DNA of 64,000 bases from Anastrepha obliqua (Eukaryota > Arthropoda > Insecta > Diptera > Tephritidae): contig NC_072895.1 in NCBI RefSeq assembly GCF_027943255.1, forward strand, positions 42,134,001 to 42,198,000, in the 5' to 3' direction. The notes beneath the pieces are model-generated. The model did not search any database. It saw nothing but the letters and a program-made list of their open reading frames with translations, and was not told the origin of the DNA. A program made the position numbers and the translations under genes. Positions 11,821-23,374 of the stretch are shown here, piece after piece. The stretch's first letter is position 1. Every line of letters begins with the position of its first letter.

Positions 11821-12148
11821 GGCGGCCGCCGTAGCCGAATGGGTTGGTGCGTGATTACCATTCAGAATTCACAGAGAGGTCGTTGGTTCGAATCTCGGTG
11901 AAAACACCAAATTAAGAAAAACATTTTTCTAATGGCGGTCGCCCCTCGGCAGGCAATGGCAAACCTCCGAGTGTATTTCTGCCATGAAAAAGCTCCTCAT
12001 AAAAATATCTGCCGTTCGGAGTCGGCTTGAAACTGTAGGTCCCTCCATTTGGGGAACAACATCAAGACGCACACCACAAATAGGAGGAGGAGCTCGGCCA
12101 AACACCTAACAGAAGTGTACGCGCCAATTATTTATTTTTTTTTTTTTT
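11821..12148 (+). mobile_element. tRNA-derived SINE, full length, with target duplication
   Basis: The head starts GGCGGCCGCCGTAGCCGAAT and carries RNA polymerase III A and B boxes. The body runs through blocks shared by every SINE copy in this window (GGCAATGGCAAACCTCCGAG, CCGTTCGGAGTCGGCTTGAA, GACGCACACCACAAATAGGA, CTCGGCCAAACACCTAACAG) and ends in a T-rich tail. The 12-bp sequence TTACCACTTTGG occurs at 11811-11822 and again at 12149-12160, a target-site duplication of the kind made by LINE-driven retroposition. This is the reference copy for the family here. Confidence 0.9.
11832..11895 (+). promoter_or_regulatory. Internal RNA polymerase III promoter (A and B boxes) of the SINE
   Basis: TAGCCGAATGGG at 11832-11843 matches the A box at 11 of 12 positions and GGTTCGAATCT at 11885-11895 matches the B box except at its end. 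The spacing is tRNA-like. A downstream T run would serve as terminator. Confidence 0.75.
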
Positions 12149-12160
12149 TTACCACTTTGG

Positions 12161-12838
12161 ATAGTTGCTTGCCTTTGTTTCTTAAAATCTTGCTTTGCGA
12201 ATACCTTTACCTCTTGCGTATGAGTCTTTATTTATTGAGACTCCAAAACGTATTAACCTAAGACGGTGGTAATCTGAGGGGTTATGAACTCCATGCGAGT
12301 AACCAGGCGCAGTCAATATACGCTTTCCAAGTCACCTATTGCATTCTTATGCCTCATACCAATTGGAAATATCAGGTCACCTAATGGCGCGCTAACTACA
12401 TCCACTTATATACTCAAAAATTGAGCTCAATAGGTATGGAGCTCTAGCTATCTTTGAGTTTTTAATTACCAGAAGGTTGACTTATATGAAAAGCCCGGAC
12501 TTATGGTGGTAAAATCAAATAAAAGGTTTTCGGGCAGTCGTTGTATAGAGAAATTGCATCAGACCGGCAGCAAAACAAAAAATGCCAAAAATTTAGCCGC
12601 TTAAAATTTGCACTTTATTATAGCAAAATTTAGTTAGCTATAAATTTTCTAAAATTCTGATTGAATAGTGTGAAATTTGGTTGAAAACTTGTTAATTTTT
12701 TTTTTTTTTAATTAACCCAAAATTCATAATTCAATTCAAAATGCATAAAAAAATCAAATATTGCTTATAATATAGCTAATATAGCTTAGCTTTAGTTTTT
12801 TAATTTCCAGTTCGGAATCTGAATAAATGTTTATATGT
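12161..12838. other. Non-coding stretch with a short Tc1-like MITE remnant
   Basis: About 12580-12645 resembles the AT-rich repeat family (AATTTGCACTTTATTATA followed by a GCTATAAA block). Nothing else is recognised. Confidence 0.45.
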
Positions 12839-12839
12839 A

Positions 12840-13217
12840 TTGGGTGTTTCGTTAGCTGCATGAGAGCTGTCGATATCGATAACAATGGTTTGACTGTTGA
12901 GCATGGAAAACTGTGTTGACATTTCAGTTCAGTAAGGTGTGGCACGCCATCCTGAATGGTTTAATGCTAGAACAACGCTTCCAAATTGTGGATATTTACT
13001 TTGAAAAAAAAAAATCTTTTCGCGAAATTACAATAATAAAGCGAAATGTTGAAGGAAAAGTCAAAATGTCGATTCGTCGTCGTTGCATTTATCCTTCGAC
13101 TACGTGGAAAAGTTTACGTAAAGATCTTGGCTTACTTGCCTGTAAAATACAGCTAGTACAAGATTTGAAGCTAAATGACCATCGTTTCCATCGCCTGTTA
13201 CTCGTAGCTTCGGCGGA
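12840..13217 (+). pseudogene. Mariner-like element, transposase N-terminal fragment
   Basis: The segment opens with TATTGGGTGTTTCGTTAGC, which looks like a mariner terminus, followed by a short leader. The plus-strand frame then reads LEQRFQIVDIYFE (about 12968-13005), the first helix-turn-helix start of mariner transposases. After an eroded stretch it reads STTWKSLRKDLGLLACKIQLVQDLK (about 13097-13170), the linker between the two DNA-binding helix-turn-helix units and the catalytic domain. The DDE catalytic core is gone, so it is a 3'-deleted remnant. A Tc1/mariner superfamily origin is clear; the subfamily is less so. Confidence 0.65.
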
Positions 13218-13219
13218 CA

Positions 13220-14080
13220 ATTGTCGGATGTCATATTCAAAAAATAAATACCATGAAATTGTCTGCCAGATTATAATACAAAAAAAAGCATTCCAACAAA
13301 ACTTCTGTTTTGTATAATCATTTTAAGTTCTATAGCTCTTAAAAAAACATCCGATATTAGTTTGTGTGATTTTTCGAGTTTATTGGTAAATTTTAATTTA
13401 ACCAATGCTTTCACCTTTTCAACATAAATCTCATGCATAAGCGTACATACACTCATTTTAGACTCATATCCATACATAAATACATTTACTGTGGGGTCTT
13501 TTATTGCATACGTGCGTGTGTATTGATTGTCGTCTGCATCTATCAATCTGAGTTTATTGATTGTCGATTGAAAAACGATTGCTTAATTAAAAGAAAACGT
13601 ACACAATATACAGTGCACGTACAAATACACACAAATACGTACGGCATGCATACATACTTACGCTGTCTTGTATCGTGGGTTTGTATATTTGCTTTTAAAC
13701 TTAGTTGCATTTATTGAAAGTTGAAGTTTCGATGTTTTGATGGAAGCATTTTTATGATTTCTCAACGGTGCAGATATGGGTTGTGCATCTATAGTAGTGC
13801 ATTCATACATGTAGTATATACATCTATCGCCAATAAAGTTTTTGTCCAAAAATGTGCACTTGTACGTAGTTGGTAAAAGGTAAATGTTTACTTTAAGACA
13901 TATTTAGGGAAATTGATTTAGAAAATTAAATAATGGGAAGCTTTTAAAATGGCAATGATCAAAATCTCTCAATCGCATAGTTTATTTATTTTGATTTTAG
14001 TCAAAAACCGCATAGCTTTTTACCGACTACTGGCAATTTTCCATCGCGTTCAACAAACAGGCGACTTTTAATCAGGTCTC
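13220..14080. other. Non-coding stretch, no gene seen
   Basis: AT-rich with ACATA-type microsatellite traces around 13600-13660. Short frames have no recognised domain. Confidence 0.5.
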
Positions 14081-14084
14081 CGTG

Positions 14085-14520
14085 ATTTGAGTACCAGGAC
14101 ATGAGGGACACGAAGGAAACGAGAGGCAGACTTTTATGCCAAAAACGGGCGGAAGGGCCAATTATTGGACCGATCCCATTTTTCGGCTTTAACAAAAACA
14201 ACCTAAAGGAAACAAGAAATGGATCAAAATAAAAATCAGAAAATATCATATTGGAATGGCACAAACGGCCATAAACACCCCAAAATGCTTCGAAACTTTA
14301 ATACCAATCGAGCAAATTCTGCTCTAATGCTATATAAAAAGGCCCTTAGATTACTCTATGGAGCACTTAAAGGATGCAATAAACATTTCAATACAATAGG
14401 ACTATCTAGCACTAGTTTATGCAGGTTCTGCTGTGATGAAGAGGAAGCCTTAATCAACAATTGTGAAGTATTAGGCCCAGAAGACACAGAATCCTGGGCT
14501 CATACCAAGTAGAGAGTGGT
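14085..14520 (+). pseudogene. LINE RNase H end and C-terminal zinc-finger fragment
   Basis: A plus-strand frame starts VPGHEGHEGNE (about 14091-14123), the WVPGH motif that marks the last part of RNase H in non-LTR retrotransposons, here with the Trp lost. Downstream in shifted frames come LLYGALKGCNKHFNTIGLS (about 14350-14405; the family pattern is a TGHC-type motif) and LCRFCCDEEEALINNCEVLG (about 14420-14475), the Cys-x2-Cys ... Glu-rich ... Cys knuckle that ends these ORF2 proteins. Only the final third of the protein is present. Confidence 0.65.
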
Positions 14521-14611
14521 AAAATTAAGCACCTAGGGGAGCACAATAGATCAATTCGGCGCATTCAACAAAGAAGAGAATTGATTTTTAGTAAATGTAA
14601 AATCTAAAGGT

Positions 14612-15663
14612 ATACAAGATGAAGTCCAAAATAAACGAGACTGAGCTAAAATATAAACGACAGGAGCTTTGTTCTGATAACATCGAGTTTATTTATACAA
14701 AATAGTCTGACCTCGATACACTGTTTTGCGCGATCTAAAAGCTTTTCGAAAGAGTGTTTCAGGTCATTGACCGGAATGCCCTTCAGGATGCCGGTATAAG
14801 GCCATTTGGATGGCGTCTACGGACACAAAACGAATAGGTGGAAGTGACAGGAAGCCATATCATTCAAATACGGTGAGTGATTGATAGTTAAACTGCGATT
14901 TCCAGTCAAAAACTCAATCACAAGAGTGGATCTCAGAGATGGTGCATTGTCATGCAATAAGCGCCAGCTTGCTCCTTTGCGGTATTCAGGGCAACAAACG
15001 CTTCAAAATGCCAAGATGGAAAATTGCATTGACGGTTTGGCCCATTGGCACGAACTCCTTGTGGACAATTCACTTTGGACCGTAAAACAAATGAGCATCG
15101 ACTTGATTCTTGACTTCTCCAAAACCAATTTTTTGTTGGTGGCTCGTCTGGGGCCTCCCATTCGGTTTCAGGTTCATGTTGGAAAGGCCACGTTTCATCA
15201 CCAGTTACAATGTTGTAAAAGAACTTCCCGTCTTTTCTTGCCTCTTTAATGAGGTATTCCAAATGTTGAATTCTGAGCAATTTTTGGTCCCCATTTAACT
15301 TGTGCGGAATGAAACGTGCACAAACCTTTCGTAAGCCCAAATGATCAGTTAAAATGCGGTAAATCATTTTTTGGAGATATATAATTAACTCCAATTCCAT
15401 GAATTTCAACAATGACTTCAGTTCATTTTTTATAAATTTACGAACAATTTCAATTGAGTTTTCGGAGATTACTGATTTTGGGTGGCCCTTATCTTCATTG
15501 TCACTTATGTCCTCACAACCTGAAACGTGTAAACCATTCATGAATTCTGGAACGAGATAGATAATCATCGCCATCATTTTTTTTTTATCAATTCAAATAT
15601 TTCGGTAAACGTTTTACCGATTTTAAAATAAAATTCTATATTAGCTCTTTGTACGAAACTCAT
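14612..15663 (-). pseudogene. Mariner transposase, near full length but broken
   Basis: Reading from ATG at 15663 on the minus strand, the protein starts MSFVQRANIEFYFKIGKTF, the N-terminal helix-turn-helix of mariner transposases. It continues with HPKSVISENSIEIVRKFI, LGLRKVCARFIPHKL (about 15290-15335) and NIVTGDETW (about 15170-15200), where the Asp of GDETW is the first catalytic residue of the DD34D triad. Beyond about 15120 the frame is lost, but FLSLPPIRFVSVDAIQ (about 14800-14850) is the C-terminal segment. The lower end carries a mariner-like tip (ACAAGATGAAGTCCAAAATA, about 14616), while the opposite end has no visible partner. Frameshifts around the second Asp make it inactive. Confidence 0.75.
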
Positions 15664-15854
15664 TTTTGTACCGATGACATAAACATATTGACATTTTAGA
15701 GGAAATAACTTTGCTTCAGCTAGGGATGTAACTTCCTACTTACTAAGTCATTAAAAAGATGGCGCCATCAAACACAAAAAAAAAAAAGATTTAAAAATCG
15801 TTCTGAATCGATTAACGAGGATTAGGCACCGATTCTATCTCTCAGCCAATTGCG

Positions 15855-16960
15855 CTCGCTGACTATAAAGAATTCTTAAACGAAATGGATACTCAGTATT
15901 CCGACCTTCTTCTTCACAATAAAGTGCGATGGCTTTCCAAAGGTAATATAAGAATATGAAATATATACATTCTTAAATAAAAAAGGCATTAGCATTTATC
16001 ACCCTGAATTAGAGAACGACAAATGGCTGCAAAAATGTTACTTTATGGTGGATATCACAGCGTAATTAAATGAGCTGAATCAAACACTGCAAGTAAAGGG
16101 AAACTCAACCTATGTTTGGGTAGAAGAATTGATTTGTTTTGAGAAAAAAAATTATTATATTTCAGAAGACATTCAGAGCGGTAAATTACTTCTTTTAATT
16201 TCTTTACCCGCGGTATATCCAATACAACTGTTGACACGAATTACTTCAGCACAGGTATACAAAAAAATTAAAAAGGAATTTGCTGACATATTTGAGCAAT
16301 ACAAAACAAACCAAACCACTCTAGATTCATAGTAAATCCTCTCAACATAAAAAATTGTAAGGAAATGCACATTGAGCCATTTAGAATTGGGTGTTTGGTG
16401 TGCGTCTTGATGTTGTTTCACAAATGGTGGGTCCTACAGTTTCAAGCCGAACCCGAACGGCAGTTTATGTATATTTTTTTTTTATGAAAAGTTTTTGCAT
16501 GGCAGAAATACTCTTGGAGGTTTGCCATTGCCTGGCGAGTCCGACTGCTTTAGAAAAAACTTTTTCTTAATTTTGATCTTTCACCGAGATTCGAACCGAC
16601 GTTCTCTCTCTCATTCGGCCACGGCGGCCGCCAAATGCAATTAATCGATTTGAAAAGTAAAGATTTGTGGAATGGACCATTTTCAAAGTTAAAAAGTAAC
16701 TTGGAAGAGTTGGAGGTCTAATAATAGTCTTCCTGATTGCTACAGTGAGGTAGAGAAGTTGGCATTTCGAATGCTGACTATCTTCGAATGGACATATTCG
16801 TGCGAGCAAGCGATCCCTTGCATGAATATAATGAAAAGTATAATAAGAAGCCAACTAACTAATGCAAATTTAGAGTCATATTTGAGACTTAAAACATCAA
16901 GTCAATGAGTCAAATGTATCCAAACTTTCTAAAACCGTGCAAAACCACGACTCCCATTGA
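15855..16960 (+). pseudogene. hAT transposase relic (GTF2IRD2/ZBED-like), split by a SINE
   Basis: The plus strand reads ALADYKEFLNEMDTQYSDLL and HNKVRWLSKG (about 15853-15945), a hallmark of the hAT-derived GTF2IRD2/ZBED-like family. Next come [20 protein letters not shown] (about 16000-16060), [12 protein letters not shown] and [20 protein letters not shown] (about 16255-16317). The SINE at 16389-16632 then interrupts it. Across the SINE the protein resumes with MQLIDLKSKDLWNG and LAFRMLTIFEWTYSCEQAI (about 16758-16815), the C-terminal dimerisation region. Several stops are present. I judge it a dead transposon copy, although domesticated relatives exist in vertebrates. Confidence 0.75.
16389..16632 (-). 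mobile_element. SINE copy inserted in the hAT relic
   Basis: Minus-strand copy of the family at 11821. The tRNA-like head is at the high-coordinate end (GGCGGCCGCC at 16623-16632) and the body blocks read backward from there. The segment with the GAGCTCCTCCTCC box is deleted. The hAT reading frame is recognisable on both sides, so the SINE arrived after the hAT element. Confidence 0.85.
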
Positions 16961-17059
16961 ATTTATTTGCTCAATTCTTTGTTATAAAGGGGGGTTAAGT
17001 TTTAAGGCCCGGTTTTGGTTTTGAATAAAATACAATTTTTTTAAGAAATTATTGTCATT

Positions 17060-17345
17060 TCTCTTTATTATGATAATTTTGGTATGGCTTAATTATGTAT
17101 GGAACAAAATATCGGCCCACTGGCAGCCACGGCCTCGGCGGCACACCTCCATCCGATGGTCCAAATTTTCGATGACGCTGAGGCATAATTAGGGTTCTAT
17201 GCCGTTAATGTGCCGAATTATCTCATCCTTTAGATCTTGAATTGTTGCTGGCTTATCGACGGACACCTTTTCTTTCAAATAACCTCAAAGAAAGAAGTCC
17301 AACGGTGTCGTTGACGTTTAGGTGGGGTTCACATTCAACATCGAC
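17060..17345 (-). pseudogene. Tc1/mariner-type transposase, C-terminal fragment
   Basis: Minus-strand codons in shifting frames give the typical end of an insect mariner-like transposase: a YLKxKVxVDKPATIQDLKDEI-type stretch (about 17210-17290), HINGIEP, then a basic GG-rich block near 17115-17160 and a final KPYQNYHNKEK (about 17050-17080). The same family supplies the fragments at 38085-38400 and 55040-55300, which cover its middle. Frameshifts are frequent and the catalytic core is absent here. Confidence 0.55.
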
Positions 17346-17518
17346 CCTTGAAATTCAACCACCCTTTAGAAGCGCAAGTTAGTGTTGTAAGTAAATGTTG
17401 CATTATTTTACATTTTCACCTAAATAATAAGCAATTAAATGGATATTTTGTCTTATGAGGAATATATTCTTTTTTTTATCAAAAAACTTTATTTATGCGA
17501 GTACTATTTATTGATGGC

Positions 17519-18262
17519 AAGAAAAAATTCTTTGGATCTTTAAAAACTTTGAAATTTTTAAAATAGGAATTTTTGACTTTTCTGGCTCAAAAGGTTGCCG
17601 ACATCTGCCCTAGAGTGATCATTTGTGGCTTCTACGACATATTGCTTTCTACATAAAGAAAAATAAAGAATTTTATCGTTGTCTAAAGGTGGCAAGCAAA
17701 GTAAAATGTTTGCGGTATCTGTTGCGACTCAAAAATATTAAGAAAAAATGTCAAGATGCAAAGCCCAAGAATTAACAAAAAAAAATATTTTAACTCAATA
17801 ATTTTTTCCAACAAATTTTTTTTCTCCGGTGTTATATATCTTAAAAAATTGAAAAAAATTAATATGTTAAGAAGCACCGAAAATATTTTTGTAAATTAAA
17901 TCTTTGTAAATTAAATATAAAATTATTAAATTTTTTGGCAAAATTGTTTCAAGATGGATTTTTAAAAACTTTGAAATTTTGTAAATTGCAATTTTTGACA
18001 CTTCTGACTCAAAAGGTTGCCGGCCCCTGTCCTAGAGTGATCACTTGTCATATGCTCTCTGCAGAAAAAAATGTAACGAATTTTATTTAAAAAATTGTAC
18101 CGTTGTCTAAATTTGATTACAAACATTTGTGTTCATGTATTATATATCTTAAAAAAAAATTAATATACAATATTAAAAAAGAACCGAAGATATTTTTGTA
18201 GAAACATATTCAACATTGAATAGATCCTAAAGCTATTAAATTTTTTTGTAAAATTTTTTCAG
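17519..18262. repeat. Diverged tandem duplication, about 0.3-0.4 kb units
   Basis: Two adjacent units share, in the same order, TTTAAAAACTTTGAAATTTT, CTCAAAAGGTTGCCG, CCTAGAGTGATCA, GAATTTTAT, CCGTTGTCTAAA-like, TTATATATCTTAAAAAA and a GAACCGAA/ATATTTTTGTA block. Unit one starts near 17519 and unit two near 17950. The sequence after unit two (18265-18360) resembles 63090-63180, so the unit belongs to a dispersed repeat. No coding capacity is seen. Confidence 0.7.
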
Positions 18263-18369
18263 CCTACTTCTTGTTAAACCTCAAACCTACAAATAAGCCA
18301 ATTTTCAGAATAATCTACGAAAATGTTCAAACTACTTGGATCACTCGACATAAAATCTATCTTAAATTA

Positions 18370-20540
18370 AATATGCACATATTTTCTTAGCCCATATTTT
18401 CCACTAGTTTTTAATAAATTTCAGCTATATTTGTGTGCACGCCACAAATTTTTGAAGAGCCCCACAAGTCATTCGCGTGACCCAGATTTACTTTGCCTAT
18501 ACAAAAACAAATACTTTCTTCTTATTTCCGCTTCAACTCCAGAGAACTTTGCAGGCGCCAGCTCCCCAACTCTCCTACTTACCTACATATCACTAGTTAG
18601 AGATAGATAGACTTCTACGTGCTTCTTATGTGTGTACGCCTGTTTTTATGCATCAAAGGTATTAAAAAGTTTTTAAGTATCTCCCTTCTATATGCGCGTT
18701 ACCCTCCTGAAACTCATAAAATTTTTAATACTTAGTCATGACTTTTGGTACGAGTATGCAATTGAAGCAAACTTTTATTGCTGATTATTGAACGGGCTGG
18801 TGAGATTAAGTGCTTAAGTATGAGTGCATATACATATACTAACGCATACATATCGGACATCTATCTGCCAAAATCAAAATTGTATCGTCCCTACAGGAAA
18901 ATTCCCTAGTGCCGAATGAATATATTTTCGTAACTGATTCGCGTTACTTCTCTTCTCCGTATAAGCTGCCGGTGAGTTTTGCGGGATGATATCTTAGATA
19001 TGATAAGTTTCCCCGCAGCGTCTATTTTTTGATAATTTTATTTGCAACTGAATTCATTAGATGAAATCTGGTACTGCAACTCTTTCGATAGCTTCAAGGC
19101 TAAGGATAGTTTCCAAGGTTAAACGCAATATAATTTCCTGCCTTGTGAACGAAACAAAACTTTCTTATTGTTCCTGTTTACAGCTCCGGCAGCACATTTG
19201 AAGCACATTTGTTAGCATAAATAGCATGCAATCGCTTATGCAATTAGATTTATTTCTAATTTTCCGACGGATTTAAGACTCAGAGTTGCTTTTCTGATGA
19301 CAAATTTTTTGTTTACAAGCAAAAGAAGTCAAATAACACGCAAATAATATTTATTCGATTTGCACAGGAAACCCCGCTAAATTTCAATATTTTAGAAATA
19401 CATTTTTTTTAACAATGAGCAGCAACGAGTTGCTTCACAAATACGAGTATAGCAACCGAAAAGATTTCACAACAAAATTAATTTATTGTAACCATAAAAT
19501 ATCATCTGAAAACCGTTCCATCACAGTTGTGTTTTTTTCTGTAGTAATTAAAACTCATATTAGTTCTAGGTGGTCTGTAAAAACTATTATTGTGATTTAG
19601 ACGTGAAATCAGCGAAATGAAAAAAAATGTATCTTTTAGTCTGCAAAGATCCTTTCTTGACCTTGTCAAAATTTTTTCGGGTTAAGCCAAATCTCTTTTT
19701 CTTACTCAGCCATTTGTATGAAATACTCTGGGTGCACAGTGTAGTGTCATTGCATCGGAGTCATTAAGAAAAGCCAAACCTTCTCGTTACCATGTATGTT
19801 CCTATAGTCAGGTGCTCAGACATATTGAGAGAGGTGTGTTGAGCTGCACATCGACTTGCATTTCCTGACTAACCTGTCAGGCTCTCTTAAAGGTACAAAC
19901 AACTTGCACTACTTCGTAACTGCTTCGCAGTACCCAAGGTTTTAATATTTCCACTTTAAGTTGCTAACAGTGTTAGGTCCATTTGAAGCCATCGTTAGAA
20001 AATCGTCCTCATCTAAAGTCGTCCTACTCTCAATTTTTCCCACTCCCTCTTAGAAGAATACTTCACATGTGGTTTTTTTTCGAAATCTAAAGAAATCTGT
20101 CAAGAACGTAACAATAGTTGCATTGCCACGGACTACGATTGAGAAGTTCTTTGCACAGCTTATTTAGAAAAAAAAATTAAATTTTTCTGATCGCCCCTGT
20201 AACGTAGGAACAAGCTTTGATTTTGGTCCTGAATTTTATATGAAGACTGGGGGAGCCGAGAAATTAAGGATTGTTCCCTTAGTTTTTGGGTGAACTCGTT
20301 TCCGTCCTTGATAACTCATATGGTTTGTGCGCCTCGTGTGTGCTAACCAGCGTGGCGCGGCTAAACTCCTTTTAATAAATTTATTGAGCCTTGGCAAGAG
20401 CTTATTGCTGCGTCGCGTTAATGTATTGCATATTTGAGCTTCGAGATGAGCGCTAGTTACATTATATTAACTGACCTTTGTAATGGGTTAGGTTGATACT
20501 GCATTATTTGAGCTTCGAGATGAAAATTTGATGAATTTAG
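18370..20540. other. Non-coding stretch, no gene recognised
   Basis: Mostly AT-rich with some short direct repeats. The phrase ATTTGAGCTTCGAGATGA occurs twice (about 20431 and 20506). No coding signal is convincing. Confidence 0.45.
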
Positions 20541-20544
20541 TATG

Positions 20545-20880
20545 CTTTAAGGTTCGGTAGGCTCTTGAAAAAAGTCGCTCTCATTGGGTACAGCGGCATG
20601 CCTACAGCAATTATGCAGTGTAGGCTTTCAATTATGCCGAGCTACCGGAACGAGGTGAAAGCGAGAGCGTTAAACACTTCCTCTGCCACTAGTTCATCCT
20701 TGCTAGAACGTGACATCGCTGTCTTAATCGCTGAACTATTACTTCTTTGTGTGTCTGAAAGACTTGGAATTGGCAGCAGTTCACAATATTTTAACGTTTG
20801 TTGTAGAGATGATGAGAATTAGAGGGCGAGCAGAGGCTGAATTGGTTTCACAATGAACCTTCAGGCCTAAATATACTTCT
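20545..20880 (+). pseudogene. I-like LINE C-terminal fragment with 3' UTR
   Basis: In mixed plus-strand frames the sequence follows the ending of the LINE at 39.2-40.8 kb. An eroded IGYSGMPT (about 20580) corresponds to the TGHCxIGxH region, VKHFLCH (about 20665-20690) to the Cys/His knuckle, and a TSLCV/ELAAVHNIL-like stretch (about 20740-20800) to the final helix. The 3' UTR motif GGTTTCACAATGAACC follows at 20845. Multiple shifts show age. Only the extreme 3' end is present, the usual outcome of truncated LINE insertion. Confidence 0.5.
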
Positions 20881-20889
20881 CTACTCGTT

Positions 20890-21940
20890 CATGGAGAATG
20901 ACTGTAAGGAGGTCTGAAGTGAGTGCAGAGCATAAGTTATGTTTTCCTCTGCTAGACACTGTTAAAGTTAATATGCATAAAGTTTGCTCAAGTATTTCAC
21001 CAATCGTGGGAGGAAAGAAGGCCTAATACGTCAGCGAATAGGCGACTATTTTTACACCACCTATTTTGTAGAATGTCTTTCAGCTTTGACATTATCTTGG
21101 CACTCTAAAGGTAGAGGTGCCACTCACAACTTGCGTATGGAAGTGACTCCTCTTACTAGTTCAGGTGTTCCCTACAGGGTTCTTATTTGCTTATGTATGT
21201 ATGTGTATGCATAAGCAGCTTTTATGTTTACATCTCATACATCTATGAATAGACAATAAATGATTATTTTGGCTCGATAATAAGTGGGCCAAGAAAACGC
21301 TCGCTCAGCAAATGCGAATGTGAATGCCAAATTGCCAGAATCAATGAATGAACTGCTGCTTGCTGTTGGTTAAATCAAGTGCTACTGCTGTGGTAAACAT
21401 AACCAATTATAAGTGGCACAATGTCCTAAAGTTCAAAAGCCTTTGTTCCACTTTTCGTTTGTGTGCATGGGTTAGAGAGTGCGTTAAAAGCGCATAAATA
21501 CTTACACCAAAGCATTCATTCGTAGCAAAACGTACATCCCCACTTATTTTTTTTTTTTTTTTGGTTTGTAGGCTATAATTTCTGCAGTTAGGCATCTGCT
21601 GAATGTGCTCGCAGCCAACGAGAGGACAAAGGCATTGAAATGCGAATTTGTAATAAACAACTCTTTTTCATAAATCACCGAGTGCGAAGTGTCCTTAAAC
21701 TCAAACACAGGCTAATGAACTTCGAGCTGAAATGGCTTGTAAATGCGGATGCAAGTGACTTATTTTAGGTAGCTATAAGGATAATGAGGAATATTTATTA
21801 AACTTATTAAAATAGAAATCATATTTTTTTAAGATTGTGTAGGCTACAAGTCATGATGGAAAAATTTGAGATGTTTTTGGTTTAAAAAACTGGAAAAATT
21901 TAAAATTAAGTGGTATATGTATTTTACATATATTTATAAT
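20890..21940. other. Non-coding stretch, no gene seen
   Basis: Nothing recognised beyond short simple repeats (TATG near 21192). Confidence 0.5.
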
Positions 21941-21944
21941 AGGG

Positions 21945-22237
21945 GCGCATACCTTTCATTAGGTGTTTGGCCGAGTTTATTCTCCAATTTATGGCATGCA
22001 TCTCGATCTTTTCATAAAAATGGGGCTACTTGCAGTTTACTGCTACCTGTCTTTGGTTTTTATTAAACACTTTTCGTGGCAGAAATACACATAGAAGTTT
22101 GCCACTGCTAGCTGAGGAGTGACTGGTATTCCCTAACCTCACTCTTTCTATTACTTAGTATTTCATGTCCACAGCGGGTTTTGAACCCAAGGCAACCTAA
22201 TGCTAGTTACGCTTAAACTCGTTTGGTTATGGCGGCC
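21945..22237 (-). mobile_element. Diverged SINE copy
   Basis: Minus-strand relative of 11821. The tail side starts with AGGTGTTTGGCCGAG at 21961, the middle has CGTGGCAGAAATACAC, and the tRNA-like head region (GGTTTTGAACCC for the B box, then GGTTATGGCGGCC) lies at 22175-22235. Divergence is clearly higher than in the copies at 33035 and 57341. Confidence 0.8.
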
Positions 22238-22344
22238 ATCTTAAGTGAGATCATCTAGTACGCAGAGACTTTTGCATCAGTACAATAGACGAAGGACTCA
22301 AAAAGTCCTGGAGACTCTACACCATTCAATTTCCAAATTCGTGG

Positions 22345-22690
22345 CTATGCTAAACGGTCATTGAACGACCGGCACACACGCGGACAAGCTAGGTTTACCA
22401 TTTAACTCCCATTACAGAAGCTGTGGGGACCTTTTGGAGAAGAAATGTGTTGAGCACTTTCTCTATAAATGTCCGGCTAGACGATTAAGGTCACTGTGTG
22501 CTTTTATCTTCGACAGCCTGGGGCAGTGAGCTAACCGAAATCCCATCAATATTCTCCATTACATCAACAGCTCTGGCTGGCTGTAGATATCTGCCTATTG
22601 GAGGTCTCAAAATGGTATCAAAACCGTGCCTTAGTGCTATTTTGGGAGTGCCAGTGTGGTACTTCAGCCATTCCACCTACCTACCGATTT
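22345..22690 (+). pseudogene. I-like LINE C-terminal fragment with 3' UTR
   Basis: Plus-strand frames give THADKLGLPFNSHYRSCGDLLEKK (about 22375-22445) and VEHFLYKCPARRLRSL (about 22450-22498), a clear His/Cys knuckle (RSC ... EHFL.KCPA) as in LINE ORF2 ends. An eroded FDSLGQ ... NILHYINSSGWL follows (about 22510-22590). A 3' UTR-like segment runs to CCACCTACCTACC (about 22674-22686), a CCTA-type tail. RT and RNase H are absent through 5' truncation. A stop and a shift are present. Confidence 0.7.
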
Positions 22691-22699
22691 AGTAGGTAA

Positions 22700-23370
22700 T
22701 TATGATGACGTTTGTACTAAAGAGAACCAGGGCTCGGTATAGTCATAGGCACTAACTACACTTTTTTCATCAAGAGATGGTCTTGAATGTGCATCAAAGC
22801 TCTTGCCCTGCTTCCCACCGCAATGGGCTTTGGCTAGATTCTATTTATCTGTTAAAGTTCCAGGTACGTAGACCAAGAGAAGTGCAGTTTAAATCTACAA
22901 TACAATAATATTTTCAACATACATAACGCCAGCATATTTACTTATCTGGACTTAAGCGGGAATTCTGCTTTAAAAGATCAAAAAAATCGGTTTTATTTTC
23001 TAAAATCTTTACTTTAGGTATCGGAGAGAATATATCCGCAGTTATAGAGACTAAGCCGAAGATATAATTTTAATTGCGTGAGGCGTCAAGCAGGCGTACG
23101 AGTACTTGATTGATGTTTGAGCGATTACCGCTTAGTTTCCTTCACGCCTGTAAGTATGCAGCAAGTTGCGTCGCAGTTATTTAATTTGGCGAGCATATCG
23201 CTGTATCTCTCAAATTGCTTATGAGGGGGAAGGCGTACACAGCATTAATACTACAGACGCTCCACTTGCGCCAATGCATCATATCAATTAGCTCTTCCTA
23301 GTAAGAGGGCTCCTCAAGGCTAAAAAAATTTATAAAAAAGTGTTAGGCTGCATCACATTGGCATGCGCTA
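22700..23370. other. Non-coding stretch, no gene recognised
   Basis: No coding or structured repeat seen. Confidence 0.45.
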
Positions 23371-23374
23371 ATAA

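Noticed and set aside
11885..11895. tRNA gene suggested by the B box
   Set aside because: The acceptor and anticodon stems of a real tRNA do not form; the head belongs to the SINE.
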